A stretch of DNA of 64,000 nt from Polytrichum commune (taxonomy: Eukaryota > Streptophyta > Polytrichopsida > Polytrichales > Polytrichaceae), in assembly GCA_950295325.1 (NCBI GenBank), contig OX485804.1, positions 4,092,001 through 4,156,000 on the forward strand, given 5' to 3'. Below, piece by piece: positions 46,690-59,490 of this stretch. Below the pieces are notes generated by a model, which did not search any database, had not been told where the DNA came from, and was given only the letters and a program-made list of their open reading frames with translations. Both the position numbers and the translations under genes were made by a program. Each line of letters opens with the position of its first letter. The first letter of the stretch is position 1.

Positions 46690-49600
46690 ATTGTGCGCCT
46701 TGGTTTAGGGATAGGTGAGAAACTCGTGCAAAAGAGACAAAAGCTAATGAGTTTCTTGATTAGGTTTTGAGATGAGGTTTTTAGTTCCCTTAATTCCCAT
46801 GTTTTAATATCATTCTACATTAGAATTTCTTTATTCACATTTCATATGTGAAAGTTACATAAATTTAATATTAACTACGTATTTATACATATGTGGGACC
46901 CTCCATTTATGCATTTATTGAAACCTAATATGACATTTTTGAGGGTTCACGACTGTCGTATTAACAGTGTCATGGTCGTATTACAGAGGTAGATTTTAAC
47001 TAGAAAGTTTGGTTTGCAAAATTTGTGTCATTATATTGAGGTTTGTTGCATTATCGAGTGTCGTAGCAAAGAGGCAAGATTTGATTCAAGGTTGATTCCT
47101 CTTTTATATAGTATAAGTGCGACTCCATTTCAACAATGATGGAACCAAACTCCTCAAAATTAGGCACATGTCAAGGCCACAATTCCTTTACCTTGACCTA
47201 CCAAACTTTGTATCGAAACCGACATTCTTGAATGTGCGTGGCTTCCCCTTTGGTAATTATAACTTAGTGTTTTGGGGGACAAACGTCACCAACAATCTAG
47301 GCTTGGGTAACTTGACGTACTTACCTAAACTCATGTGCATGTTCTTAGAAGCTCCTTTTGAAAACTCTAAATATTTGGATACAAATTTTGGCTTGGAGCC
47401 TAATTGAATTTGTGAGATTTTGTTGCAATATCACAATATTTTAAGTATCATCATGATCAGCATGTCACGTTGCAAACAATAAAATACAACCCTATATGCA
47501 TTGCACTTTCTAGGAACCGCATAATGAAATTTCAAGGTAGGCATACCCAAAACAACATATAACATGAAACCTAACTCTATGTACCCTTTTATGCATTTGA
47601 AGCCCCCAAATATGTGAACATGGTACATATTATTGGTCTAAGGTTTAAGGTTGGCTTTGGGTATACATAAGTTGTTTGGTGGGGGGTACTAGGTTTAAGC
47701 AAAAGGGCACACTTATGGTAGTGGGATTGCAAACGAGGGTTTTGAGGTTCTACATAACAAACCAAACAAGGTTTGCAATTTTGGAACAAAGGAAGTTCAT
47801 CTTGTTACAAAGCATCATCCTACATCAAAGTCATATTTCTAGAACATCCAAAACCTCATGTCCATAAGAAAATCATATTTTAAAAAATTGTACATAAGAC
47901 TAGAAATTTGTATGACACACATCATACATAAAAATAATGCACATACTACTAGTACATAATGTGTAAGTTTGGACTTTGTTCCATCCCCAAAAAATCTTCC
48001 AAATCTACAAAATATGTTGAAGGTCTAGCAGCCTATTCGGCTTATATGTGGTTACGACTTTCGTGCAATTGAGTCCAACCATGATAAGGTGTACCAAAAT
48101 TGTGTCATCGCCACTTTTCATCCATATTTGTCCTAACACTGCTTTGAATCATTTTCAAGCTTTAAATTTAAATTTTACATAGGTTCATAAAAAATGAAAA
48201 ACAAATATTTAACAAAAGGAAGACTTTTCAACTCCAACTAGACTAAATTAGCAATATGTGATTAATTTTTTTGGATATAAAATAATAGATAATTTCCCTT
48301 AGTTCATCATTAATTTAATCAGCAAAGAATTATCAAGAATTATATAATATAATATACAAACAAAGCCCGTATAAAATGAGGAGATTTCTAGTGCCTTGTG
48401 AACCATGATATCTTCCCATGTTGGTACATAATATTTTGAATGTACTAAATAATAATATGGGGAGACCTCCCAGTAGTAGTACATACTCAAAAGATGTTAT
48501 GAAGGGTTTAGGGTGAGCAAATTTCATGGCATAATCAGTCGAGTCAAACAATCTATGCTTCCACTTACAAACCTAACCTAAATTTTGACGACAAATTTCT
48601 CCTCAGTCCATTACTTGAGTAGTGCAATGCCTCGTGGTCTCAAGCATAATTGTCATGAAGTTTGTAGAAAAGTATCCCCTCTTTTTTGGGAAATCCAAAC
48701 TTCATAAGTCTAATTGCTCAAGGAGGTTTTGCCCTCTAGATGTGGATAGAGCCAAGGAGTTGTATCCGAAATAATAACATGGGGAGATCTCTTGATGCTT
48801 TCTCCAAGGTCTCACGTTGCTATGCTTATTTTTCAAGTTTAAAGGGGAAGAAGTTCACTAACTGAAAGGAAAGAAGTGACTCTCCTTCCCCTAAGACGGT
48901 GCCACAAAAAAATTCTCCTATTCTTGCTTAAGCTTCTGTGGACATTGTGAAAGCAACTCAAGAAGTTCCTAGGTACTCTAGGTACTATAGGAGTATCCAC
49001 ACATGCCAAATTATTTTGAAATGTGGTTTGGCACATCTTCAATAAATGTCCATGTCTTTAGGTTCCCTTGAGAGTGTCACGAGGTGGGCCTAAGTTTACA
49101 GATGCATCTCCTAATGCATCTTCTCCACATGATTTTGAGGTTTCTATCACCCTTATGCGGCCTAAGTGCCAACCCCAATCAAGGCCCTTCAAGTTGGTCA
49201 TTCTCTTCATCGATTGTCTATTTTGTAGTTTCTCTTCACCAAGGATAAGACAGAAGGCCATTATGCGTTTTAATGGACATGGTAATCTTGAAAGGGATAG
49301 GATTTGGGATTTCAAAGTTCATCTAGGGTTATGGGAATATATGTCACTACTCTTACATAATTTCCATGTCGTTGTGTGATCATGCATGGAAGATGCCATC
49401 CTTCACAATGTGTTTCAATGCTTATTTCCAGAGAATGTCATTCGTAGACTAGCATTTGTGTGGGGCAGATCGAAGTGCATGAATACAAATGGGTTCATTA
49501 ATAAAGACGTGTCTTTCCTCCTTAAAGAGAAGAAACACCTCTTTAGGCACCACAAAAAAAAATTGGTTGCATGGAGGGCAATATCTTGATTGTCAATGAC

Positions 49601-51575
49601 CAACCTAGCAAACACATTAGGAACAAGGTCTCAAAGTGTTGCTACTTCCTCCATAGTTGGCCTAGTCCTAGAGTACTAGATAATATCACCAACGTTTGTT
49701 ACCTCTACATTGAGAAACTTATACTTGCGTCAATGTTCCTTTGTATTTGGGGAACTTTATAATTGATGGACGGTCCCAATTCTATGTCACATAAATGGTT
49801 TGGCCCGTTTGTAAATGGCAATTGCTTGCTGAGCTTAGCAGAATCTTGAAACACATTGAGTGAGTACTCCCCAATCTCTCTCAGACTATTTTTTTCTATC
49901 TTTCTATAACTAGCATGGACCAAGAGGTCTTTTGATCCATTATTTCTACATTGTATTATTTCTATATTTAGTTGCATTGACACAATGTTTTTTATTTTTT
50001 ATTTTTTATCAAGTGTCTATGAGTGCGGCACTCTTAGGCACCACATTTATTGAACCCAATAGATCTCTAAAGAAACGCATGGATTTGTGACCTGAGAAGC
50101 TATTGAAGTGTACCTCTTATGTTGCTTACCTCCTAAGGCAAATCATTGCAATTGATTCTTCCTCGCCACAATGGAGGAGGTTGCACATTAGATAAAATCT
50201 ACAACTTTTGGGAGGTATTTGACCTTTCATTTAGTAAATCTCTTCTTTCTAATTTTATTGGCTTCATTGTTATATTGATAGAAGCTCCCATCTTCTTCTT
50301 CTTTTTGTCCTTCACAGGTACATCCAACTCCTTTCCTTCCGAGTTGTCATCTACTTCCCACACCTCAAGGTTTTGCCCATACAAAAGTTAGCCTATTCTA
50401 TAGAGGAGTCATTATCGACTACCAAGACACTAGGAGCTCTCTTGGTCCTATGCTTCTCCCATAAAGAAGACATGATAGTTGGTAGGAGCCTCTAGAGATG
50501 GTGGCCAAGTCATGATTACTTAGCCATCAGGAGTGCTCCTGATCTTCTACTGAACTACTAGAAGTATATAGTCTAAGATTTATGTATGGTTCTAGACTAT
50601 AGTTTAATTTTCAGTGCATTGTGCATTGTAATTTGTGTTGGATTGTCCCCTATACAACCCCACTAGAGATAAGTTTCCATCACTAGTTGAGAACGTTGTT
50701 CTAGGGAACCTCAATTCTTTCTTCAATTAGACCAACAAGTTGACATTAACCTCTATCTCACAGAGGCTATTACACTCCGTCACTATAGAGAATTAGTTGG
50801 TTTGAAACCATCCTCATGTACTTTCAGTCCCATTAGCCTTTTCAGCTACCTGGACTTTAAAATCAATTCCATTTCATTTTATTTCACTGCACAACTTGTG
50901 TTTGAGATTTTATGAATAAAGTTGTATTTCCCAAATCCTAGTTTTACTCTCCACATGTGCTTCATTTAATTTATTTTATTAAGTATATTTTATTTCCAAT
51001 GGTATGGGGATGCCTTCCGATGCTCTTGGAGATTAAACTTGTTATAAGAACCTATTATGAAATTTGCAGCATACTTTAGTACTTCTGTTATCTTATAATT
51101 ACTTGTTCTTTTACTTTAAGCCAAGGATAATATGGACATCTGAAGTGCCCCCAATCCCAATCTTGTTTACTTTGGGGCTTCTAAAATTAATTTATTGATT
51201 AACTTATCATTAATCATCATTAATGAATCAAATTTAAAATCTAGACTCCAGAATTGTTTGATTTAGTTAAATACTTGTTTCAACACAATCATAAACATTC
51301 TCATCAAACAATATTGCCTCAAACATGAACCCTTATGAAACGCAAAGACTCATCTCTATTCAATCCTTTGTCGTACACCTTATCATGGTTAGATCCAACT
51401 AACTTACAACTTTAAGCATAAAAGTACTCCACACAACTCAAAGTTTCAATATCTAGGTCATGGTCAATGGTAGCTGAATATATCATCCTAATAGCCTCTA
51501 TATATATATTCATGACATCAGCCCCTAGTTGAGAACATTATATATCATTCTCTCTCTTGAATACAAGTGGCCTTA
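46690..51575. other. AT-rich transposon-like sequence, no intact gene recognised
   Basis: Contains repeat copy 47270-47850 (entry below). Other frames, such as 49068-49379, have no recognised domain. No TIR pair was found in 47.9-51.5 kb. Confidence 0.4.
47270..47850 (+). repeat. Dispersed repeat, related to 54925-56350
   Basis: Shared blocks: CAAACGTCACC(A/G)(A/G)CAATCTAGGC followed by CTTG(G/A)GTAA, GCACTTTCTAGGAAC, and AAACAAGGTT...GAAGTTCATCTTG against GCAAGTTCATCTTG. In the 55-kb copy a TTA-type element interrupts the unit at about 55116-55860. Confidence 0.7.
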
Positions 51576-52065
51576 GGGCCACTTCATACATTAGACTAAG
51601 GGCCCATGACCATTGCACTTCAAGCACTCTCATTAGTGGAAAGGGCGAAGTTGGTCCAAGTTCGCTTCACACTACGCTTGAGGGACCAACGGAGTATGTG
51701 AATGCAAGATGGATATAAAGTCTACATGGATTTTTTACATGGCATCGAATGGATCATGTTTCATGGTCACTTGGACTATTTTCAAAAACCACCTCTTGGA
51801 GGTAGGTCTAACACAAAACCGGGAGATAAAAGCACTCCGAAATCTCACAACCATCAATTTATTATATTTTATTATGTGTGAGGGCCCCGCATGAGTAGAA
51901 ATTCATTGAAATAGCATTTGGTTGAGGACATGGTCATAGAGGGCTTCACACTACACTTGAGGGCCCGTGACTGCACTACTTGATTTTGGGACGGCCTTTG
52001 GACACTTTATTTTGGGCTCTCGCAGTTTCATGGTCACGGCTCTAGGCTCGTGTGTGAAGTGGCCC
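51576..52065. mobile_element. TTA-type (PIF/Harbinger-like) MITE, 490 bp, intact target duplication
   Basis: The left end is GGGCCACTTCATACATTAG and the right end is the inverse of GGGCCACTTCACACACGAG. Perfect TTA direct repeats sit at 51573-51575 and 52066-52068. It is an inverted copy of 45212-45709 and includes the shared GGTCACTTGGAC and CTTCACACTACGCTTGAGGG blocks. No coding capacity. Confidence 0.92.
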
Positions 52066-52335
52066 TTATACCTGATGTTCACCTTGATCGTCTTTGGAAG
52101 CATATTATGTGCAGGATGCAAGATGAAGGAATTATAATTAGCTCCAAATCAAAGTATGCGATTTTGATGATAAACGATACAAAATTTCCAGATCAAGTCG
52201 TTGGCAAAATTGTTGGAATTACAAGTTTACTCAATGCAACAGATATAGATAAACATACTCTTTATTCAAGTGAAAGCGTGAAGTATAAGTATGCTCACTG
52301 GCACACCTAAACATTGCAAAAACAAGAACTAACTA

Positions 52336-52625
52336 CACTAAATATGATATTTAGTGCCATAAGGTATTTCATAACTTTTTGGACGACACTTCCTATGAAT
52401 AAGTGAACAAATATTGTCATGAAGGATCGTAATTTGGATGAAAAGTCACTTGGTAAGTGGCAGTAATTGCAACACTGTAAATCTATAATCCCCTCATAAA
52501 TTTACAAGGAATGACAAATAATGTTGGGTTAACATTTAGTGGTTGGTGAAACTATACCACGGTTTACAATCAGTATTAAGCAAAGAGCATTAGAATTGGT
52601 GACACTAAATATCATATATTTAGTG
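52336..52625. mobile_element. TA-type MITE, 290 bp
   Basis: The left end is CACTAAATATGATATTTAGTG and the right end is the inverse of CACTAAATATATGATATTTAG. TA lies outside each end (52334-52335 and 52626-52627). Each terminal repeat is itself a short palindrome (ACTAAATAT/ATATTTAGT). A related single end is at 24630-24678. Confidence 0.8.
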
Positions 52626-52839
52626 TACTTGCTCTGCTTGATGCAGGACCGGAGCAGGGAGAAGTCCACTTTAAGCAGGAAATTCAGGAACTATATATGT
52701 CCTTCTAGAAGGTACACTAGGTAGTTTCCTTGATGTGTCACTACTATCTTGCTGACGTGGATACCCATATAATCCTAAGTGGACAAGACTCCCAACTAAA
52801 TGACATGTCACTGTGGATTGCTGACGTGGAATTATGTAA

Positions 52840-53930
52840 TTCCTTGGATAGACTCAACAGATCTTGAGGTGTTCCTTCAAGCTCCTGGCCGTGGGAATCG
52901 TGTCGATCGTTCTCTCCTGCCTTCAACTCGGCGGATGGGCGTCCGGTTTGTTCGACCTCTCTCTCTCCCGCACTCATACGACGTATGATTGCTGAATTCC
53001 TCAACTAGTGTGACATGAGGATTTCTTATGAGGTGGCAGCCTCACGCACCTCGTGGCCAAGCTCCCGGGGCTGGTCTTCACGGACTTCGTAATTCAGGAA
53101 TTCCTGCGAACTTGTTCCAGAGATCAGTTCAATTGCTCGAAGCAGAAAGGCTCGGCAACAACCCAATCCTTCTCTCCAGTTCTCCTTGCAGGTGAGGTGA
53201 CTCTACAATATAATTCTGCGGTTGCTGCTTCTCGTCCACAATGAATCAATCTTCTTCGGCGGTGTCAATACGTTGACTCGTCACCTAGCCCACTCATTTG
53301 ATGACAAGGGGAGGTCGTGTACTCCACACGTTTCTTTTTGAGGGATCTCCTTCGCCCCCTCCACCATTGTCACCGGCGCCTGGCATTGTTGCAAGCGACT
53401 TAATTCGGCACCCTGCTGTGTCTGTACGTCTTCACAATTCTTAGACTTAATACACCACAGCTACTACTGTTCACCGCGCTGCGCAACAGTACCTTCAACG
53501 CGATTGATGGTTTGCAAGTCTATCACCAAGTTTTCAAATTCAGCTTCGACTAGCCTGCTGGGCGGCGACTATGCAGCCTTCCTCAGATGGATTCATGAGC
53601 GAGCGAGCGCCTCACCAAATTAACAACCGGCCCCAATCAAGATTCAAGTGCACCAACAAGAACCTGTTCAAGGAAAAACACCGAGACCTTCATCAATCTC
53701 CAGCCCTCTCACCCACCTATTAAATTCTCCCAAAATTCTACAACAAGAATGGACACAAATTCAAGCAGCGAGAAGAATATAGCTACAACGGACCTCCAAC
53801 TTAGTCACCAGTGATCATTCAAAGAGCAGTTGCCGCAATGCTACCAGAAACGCCACCCCCGCACACACACCAAAGTTCGACTTACAGTTGAATGTTAGAG
53901 AATGAGGAGGACAGAAAGAGACGTAACTAC
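52840..53930 (+). repeat. Dispersed repeat, related to 58190-59490
   Basis: Shared blocks: TCTCCTGCCTTCAACTCGGC against CACTCCTGCCTTGGGTTCTC, GCTGAATTCCTC against GCTAAATTCCTC, CTCCACACGT, CACCATTGTC, CATTGTTGCAAGCGACTT, and AATGCTACCAGAAAC. The right part (53885-54030) is also shared with 45150-45800. No intact coding frame. Confidence 0.75.
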
Positions 53931-54072
53931 TTAAAGCCCGGCTCAATTGCTTGGAGGACACCTTTCCCTGTCTGCGCAGACAGCCACGACAGCCGCAGGC
54001 ACCGGCAACGCACTAACTGGCGAATGTTCATCAACCACATTTAACTAACTACCTACTTCCAAGATGTTGCTA

Positions 54073-54432
54073 CACCTTTTGACACCTATTACTGTGGTTT
54101 ACCATCTGGAGTTACATGTTGCTATAACGTTTTACTGATGCCTTTATATATATACACACACATATGTAGATATACACACACACATATGTAGATATATATA
54201 CATACACACATATGTAGATATATACACACACATATATGTAGATATACATACACATGTATGTATGTATGTATGTATATTTTGAACTTAGATAACATACAAT
54301 AAATGGTATGCACATCAAGCTAAGGAAAATAAAACATAGCTTACTTGGCAGAAATTGATATCATTAGTAGAAAGTTTATAGCAACCTGTGGTAGCTCCAA
54401 TTGGTAAACCACAGTGATAGGTGTAGAAGGTG
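54073..54432. mobile_element. TA-type MITE, about 360 bp, with microsatellite core
   Basis: The left end is TACACCTTTTGACACCTATT and the right end is the inverse of TACACCTTCTACACCTATCA. Inverted similarity continues inward through TGTGGTTTACCA and GGAG(T/C)TAC...TTGCTATAA. TA is the likely target. The centre is filled by the microsatellite at 54143-54275. Confidence 0.82.
54143..54275. repeat. Compound (CA)n / (TATG)n microsatellite
   Basis: Alternating CACACA, ATATGTAGATAT and TATG runs. The GATATACACACACATATGTA type unit recurs about five times. Confidence 0.9.
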
Positions 54433-54612
54433 TAGTTGCAACCACCATGATGTTGATTATGGGTAAGATACATAAACTTAAGGCTTGGAGAAGAAGGAGT
54501 TGGTACTGTGCTATTGCCAAGATATTGGAACTGTAACATTAATGGACGTGAGCTTGAAATCGGTGGCCTGTGGTGGCCATGGAAGGCACCAGGAAGCCAT
54601 CGATCGATGGTG

Positions 54613-54638
54613 TACAGACAGACAGACAGACAGACAGA
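54613..54638. repeat. (ACAG)n microsatellite
   Basis: About six ACAG units between two MITEs. Confidence 0.9.
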
Positions 54639-54714
54639 GAGCCACTGGGCAGCATTTCAAGAATAACAGATTGAATCATTCGTTTTGTACAGACTTACCA
54701 GAGCGCTTCCTCTA

Positions 54715-54922
54715 CACCGTTTATGGTATTTAGTGTTGCTTATTATCTGGAGTTACGTTGTGCTACAACTTTTTACTGTGTATCTCATTTTTTTACCACT
54801 AAAGGTCAAATTGGTTGATTGACCACTATACAACATCCGCATCTTTAGTTGGTAATAATTTACATCGACAATTAAATGTTATAACTCCGAATAGTAAATG
54901 ACACTAAATACCATAAACGGTG
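54715..54922. mobile_element. TA-type MITE, 208 bp, long terminal inverted repeats
   Basis: The first 22 bp (CACCGTTTATGGTATTTAGT...) are perfectly inverted at the right end, and weaker inverted similarity continues inward through CTGGAGTTA against CGGAGTTATAAC. TA flanks both sides. The terminal TACACC and internal GGAGTTAC are shared with the neighbouring MITE at 54073-54432. Confidence 0.88.
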
Positions 54923-55115
54923 TAGTGTTTGGAGGTCAAACGTCACCGGCAATCTAGGCTTGAGTAAATTGAATTACTTGAACTTATGTGCAGGTTCTTA
55001 AAAAGCTCCAAAGTCTCAATAAGTTTTTGAAATTATATTTGGTTTGGAAAAGATGTGTGAGAATCCACTGCTGCAATGTTGTAATATTATTATCTTAACC
55101 ATGTCAATTCTTTTA

Positions 55116-55860
55116 GGGGCACTTTACACCAAAGATTGAGGATTGGGACCAAATAAACCTAATATCTCTCATTGCTGGAAAATGGTGAGACTCTCCCACT
55201 TCACAGTAGAGCTTATCAAGGGCCCAAGGGACCAAGGGAGTTTGATGAATAGATGAAAAAACTACATGGCAAAATCTTACAACCTTTGATTAGATTACAA
55301 CTTATTGTATATTAAATGGACCTACATGAATAAGATGGTAATGAAATAGCACTTGGTTTAGAGTTTGGTTGAGAATGTCTTCTCACTACACCCTAATCTC
55401 ACCCTTTATATATATATATATATATATATACATATGCTGAAATCCTAGCCTCGAACATATGTGCTCAATTTAAATCTCCCTCCTTGTTGTCACATTTCCC
55501 TCTCATATATCATGGGTTTGACATAAAAATATTCCATCCAAGAATACAAACCACATAGATCACATTGTAATCATTATCATTATTGTTATTATTACAATGT
55601 TGACTTTGTGTTATTTCATAATGTCACACACTACACTAATTCTTTATTATCATGCATCCATGTTAACACTGCAAACCATCTTAATATCACGTGCACTTTG
55701 ATTACCACAAGCATAATATTAGGGAGGTTAGACTGCACACATAAAGGTCCGTGACTACAAAAAATTTGATTTCAAATTTCCATGATACGGCCTTCAGATG
55801 AAATTTCACGGCCCTCACAATTTCATCGTCATGACCCTTGGCCATAGCCTAAAGTGGCCC
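55116..55860. mobile_element. Decayed TTA-type MITE, about 745 bp, with nested repeat
   Basis: The left end is TTAGGGGCACTTTACACC and the right end is AAAGTGGCCC followed by TTT, a diverged version of the GGGCCACTT TIR at 45212 and 51576. A copy of the 33621-34063 MITE sits inside at about 55440-55735, next to a (TA)n run at 55406-55431. Confidence 0.65.
55440..55735. mobile_element. Nested relative of the 33621-34063 MITE
   Basis: Shared blocks in the same order: AATCTC(A/C)CTCCTT(A/G)TTGTCACATTTC, GACTTTGTGTTATT, CATCCATGTT(G/A)ACAC, AATATCACGTGCACTTTG. The left end is eroded into a TA microsatellite. Confidence 0.72.
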
Positions 55861-56247
55861 TTTGAGTTACCACAGCTGTAGCTTGAGACCGAAGGGGCAG
55901 GGTACAAATGCAACACAATGCACTTTCTAGGAACTGAAGAATAGTTTTCTAAGTCTAGTGAAACATTGGAATCAGTGTTAGCAGCCCCACTTACGCAACG
56001 TGGGTAACAACAAGCTTTTTTTTTAGTTAGTTTCTTGACAAGAGGCTTACTAGGAAATTTTTTGGTATTAGTTAAGTCGGAGTTAAGAGGATGGACCTAT
56101 TGACTGGCTCCTTTGATGTGCTGGGGTGAAAGGGCAGGCGTATGGAAATGGATATGAAAACGAGGGTTTTTGGGTGCAATTTATGTGAAGGTGTTTAAAA
56201 TTCGGCTGGTGACACATTTGGTAGAAATGTACATGTGTTCACCGTTC

Positions 56248-56734
56248 ATCATTGTTCACAACAAACAAGGTTGGAACTTTGAGACTGAGCAAGTTCATCT
56301 TGACCTCAAACTTGGATCCATGTAGAACCTGGTGAAAAGGCCATCATTTTCGCTCATACACAATGCTAGAGCATGATCACATCCTGCTTTCATTTAACAA
56401 TATTAATTACCAGAAAATCTCAGCCGCCACAGATTGTGGAGCATCATTGTGGAGCATCAGTGCGGACGGATATGTAACCTTAGTACGCTGTGACATTTAA
56501 ATTAGCATTGTCAAGAATTCTCTTAGTATGCATCAGAGTCTCGCATTTCTGTATCAAAAACCTCAGGTCCATGACAAGTTGACCTTCAAATCAAGAATGT
56601 GTGTACAAATATGTAAAGAAATTTTAATTCTGTACAGAATACCAGTACATAGTAATAAAGTAGGTCTGTGCCAGCATCAAATGAACTTCAAATTTACAGA
56701 ATAGAATGCTGAAATAGCTATCAATGCACAGCCG
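56248..56734 (+). repeat. Direct duplication, copy 1 (487 bp)
   Basis: Matches 56754-57240 base for base at a constant offset of 506, except for one difference noted (AATCTCAGCCGCC against AATCTCAACCGCC). Confidence 0.95.
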
Positions 56735-56753
56735 CTGTGCATTGTTCACAATC

Positions 56754-57240
56754 ATCATTGTTCACAACAAACAAGGTTGGAACTTTGAGACTGAGCAAGT
56801 TCATCTTGACCTCAAACTTGGATCCATGTAGAACCTGGTGAAAAGGCCATCATTTTCGCTCATACACAATGCTAGAGCATGATCACATCCTGCTTTCATT
56901 TAACAATATTAATTACCAGAAAATCTCAACCGCCACAGATTGTGGAGCATCATTGTGGAGCATCAGTGCGGACGGATATGTAACCTTAGTACGCTGTGAC
57001 ATTTAAATTAGCATTGTCAAGAATTCTCTTAGTATGCATCAGAGTCTCGCATTTCTGTATCAAAAACCTCAGGTCCATGACAAGTTGACCTTCAAATCAA
57101 GAATGTGTGTACAAATATGTAAAGAAATTTTAATTCTGTACAGAATACCAGTACATAGTAATAAAGTAGGTCTGTGCCAGCATCAAATGAACTTCAAATT
57201 TACAGAATAGAATGCTGAAATAGCTATCAATGCACAGCCG
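56754..57240 (+). repeat. Direct duplication, copy 2 (487 bp)
   Basis: Near-identical to 56248-56734. The copies are separated by a 19-bp link that repeats CATTGTTCACAATCATCATT-type sequence. The duplication is very recent, or an assembly artefact. Confidence 0.95.
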
Positions 57241-58189
57241 CAACAGAGCTTTGGTAGAACTGTAACTAAATTCGAAGAGTACTCACAGCTTCAGTATCTC
57301 TTGAAGTCACGGGTAATGGAACCTGATGACGGTCAGTAAACTCTAGTGGGACCAGAATCATACCCTGACATCAGCCCCTAGTCAAGAATCTGTTAATGGA
57401 ACAACAGAGGAGGCCTTATATATCCAATCTCAAAAGTTCATCGGCAATCCAAGATGAAGTAACTTTGCCCCATACATGATTCTAACATGTTCCAGTTGGT
57501 GAAATTGAGATAAGACTGCAAGCTGCATAAGCAACTTCCAACCGTGTCTCATCAGAAGAACATGGGACATACCCCTTAAATCCCATGGGTCACAATGTTA
57601 TAGATGGGAAGTTTGTATGTCCCATGATAGAGGAGAATCATCATCGGACAAACCAAAGTGAGATGCATCAAATATGAGAATTTGTTTCATCTCACAATTG
57701 TCCCTCTCAATCAAAGGAACAATTTCAACTTTTCAATAATGGGAATACAATAATTTTATTTTAAAACATGATGACCCCTCCACACTTGGCTCTATCTCCT
57801 CCGGTTTAGGGTTTCTACTTTGAAAATGAATGACGTATCATTATGAGCTCCAAAAATTATCGGAAAAGTGACTACAACTTCAATTTTTGGATTTGCTAAT
57901 CATCTCATACTAATTGCGTGTTTTGTATCCTAGGAGAAATCTGCCAGTTGGAAAAAAATAACCATTGAAGATCCATCTACCTTATGGCTAAAAGTAAGGT
58001 TGCAATTGTTAGCTTTGATTGAGCAGTGTATGTTTTGCTCAGAGCAACACCAAGCATGAATAGGCAACAAGAAATGTTAAGTGATCCAATTTTGAAAGGC
58101 AGGACAAAACCTTGTTGTCATGGGGATGACGATCTGCTACATCCTTCAACTCTTGCTGGCTCAAGTGAGATGGTTACTATTGGAATTCT
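57241..58189. other. No gene recognised
   Basis: Short open frames only. No repeat partner was noticed inside the window. Confidence 0.45.
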
Positions 58190-59490
58190 AACTCCTCACT
58201 TGGTGGAGGGATCATGTCGACGTGCTCTTCAAGTTCACTCCTGCCTTGGGTTCTCCGGATGAGCGTCAGCCTGTCAACATCCCTCGGTTCATGCATCGAG
58301 TCTCCTGCGCTCATAGGATACGGATACATGCTAAATTCCTCGTCAAAGGCGGATGAAGCATGTCAACCGATTCAGTGCAGAGTGCACCAGTTCTTGTGTG
58401 GCCGCTCATGGTCTTCATTCAGAATACTATCACATCACCAAATAATGTCAGAGAGTTGAATTTCACGTGTGCAAGAGTTTGCGAGAAAACTAGGCCCTGC
58501 CAATCTTTCTCTCGATTTGCATCCCAGGTAGGTAACTGTAAATTTGTGTTAGTGATTCTCATCATCCACGAACGACGGAATCTCCTTCGCTGGTGGTGGA
58601 CTTGAATCCCAACCCCCTGATTTGATGACAAGAGGAGGTTTTGTACTCCACACGTCGCGTTTAGTGGCATCCCCTTCATCTCCACCATTGTCGGCACCCG
58701 CCATTGTTGCAAGCGACTTTGACACCAAGCACTGTTACAACCTCCTACCCTTGGTGAGCAAGCGAGTGTCTCACCAAACAAGCGGCCCCGATCAAGCGCA
58801 CCGAACCGAATCGGGTATTTGAACACCAAGCTCTTGACTAGTCCCCGGCCACCTGACTCATACAATTCTACAGAGAGAAATGCAACAGAACCTCATCAGC
58901 AAGTCACCAATATTTCTTCAAAGGCCCCAAATGCTACCAGAAACTTAGTACGCCAACCCCTCACACACACCCTTGACTAGAAACTTGACTAAAACTTCTT
59001 CGTCAAGGCTACCAAGACTGAGCGATCATCAACGTGAATGCCAACAACAACTGCAACAACGGCGAGGCTGTGATCGATCTCCGGCCTCCTAACCCATAAA
59101 ATCCTGCAACGAGAATGGATGTAGATTCAATCAACGAGAACTACAAGTCATCAGAATTCCCTCAAAGGCCCGGAATGCTACCAGAAACTTCGTACGCCAA
59201 TCCCTCACACACCCGTGACTAGATACTTGACTAAAACTTCTTCGTCAAGGCTACCCAACTTGAGAACCATCCTCGACGTGGACCTTGCCAACAACAAACT
59301 GCATTAAAAACACCGAGGTCAAGTGATCAAATCTCTGGCCTCCTAAACCCATACAATTGATGAACTATAACAGAATCCTTGCAACTCACCAGGCTTCCTT
59401 CAATTCCGCGAAATGCTACTAGAAACAGAGTACGCCAACCCCTGAGAGCGATTATCGACGTAATTGCCAACAATGACTGTAAAACAATGG
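58190..59490 (+). repeat. Dispersed repeat (partner of 52840-53930) with internal tandem array
   Basis: The left part matches 52840-53400. From about 58918 to 59490 a unit of about 240 bp recurs: AATGCTACCAGAAACTT(A/C) and GTACGCCAA(C/T)CCCT appear near 58930, 59173 and 59412. CTAAAACTTCTTCGTCAAGG appears at about 58989 and 59232. No protein domain is recognised. Confidence 0.8.

Larger units (their letters stand above)
54925..56247 (+). repeat. Dispersed repeat related to 47270-47850, interrupted by an element
   Basis: The left part (54925-55110) and right part (55870-56350) match 47270-47850 in order. Between them lies the TTA-type element at 55116-55860. Confidence 0.68.
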
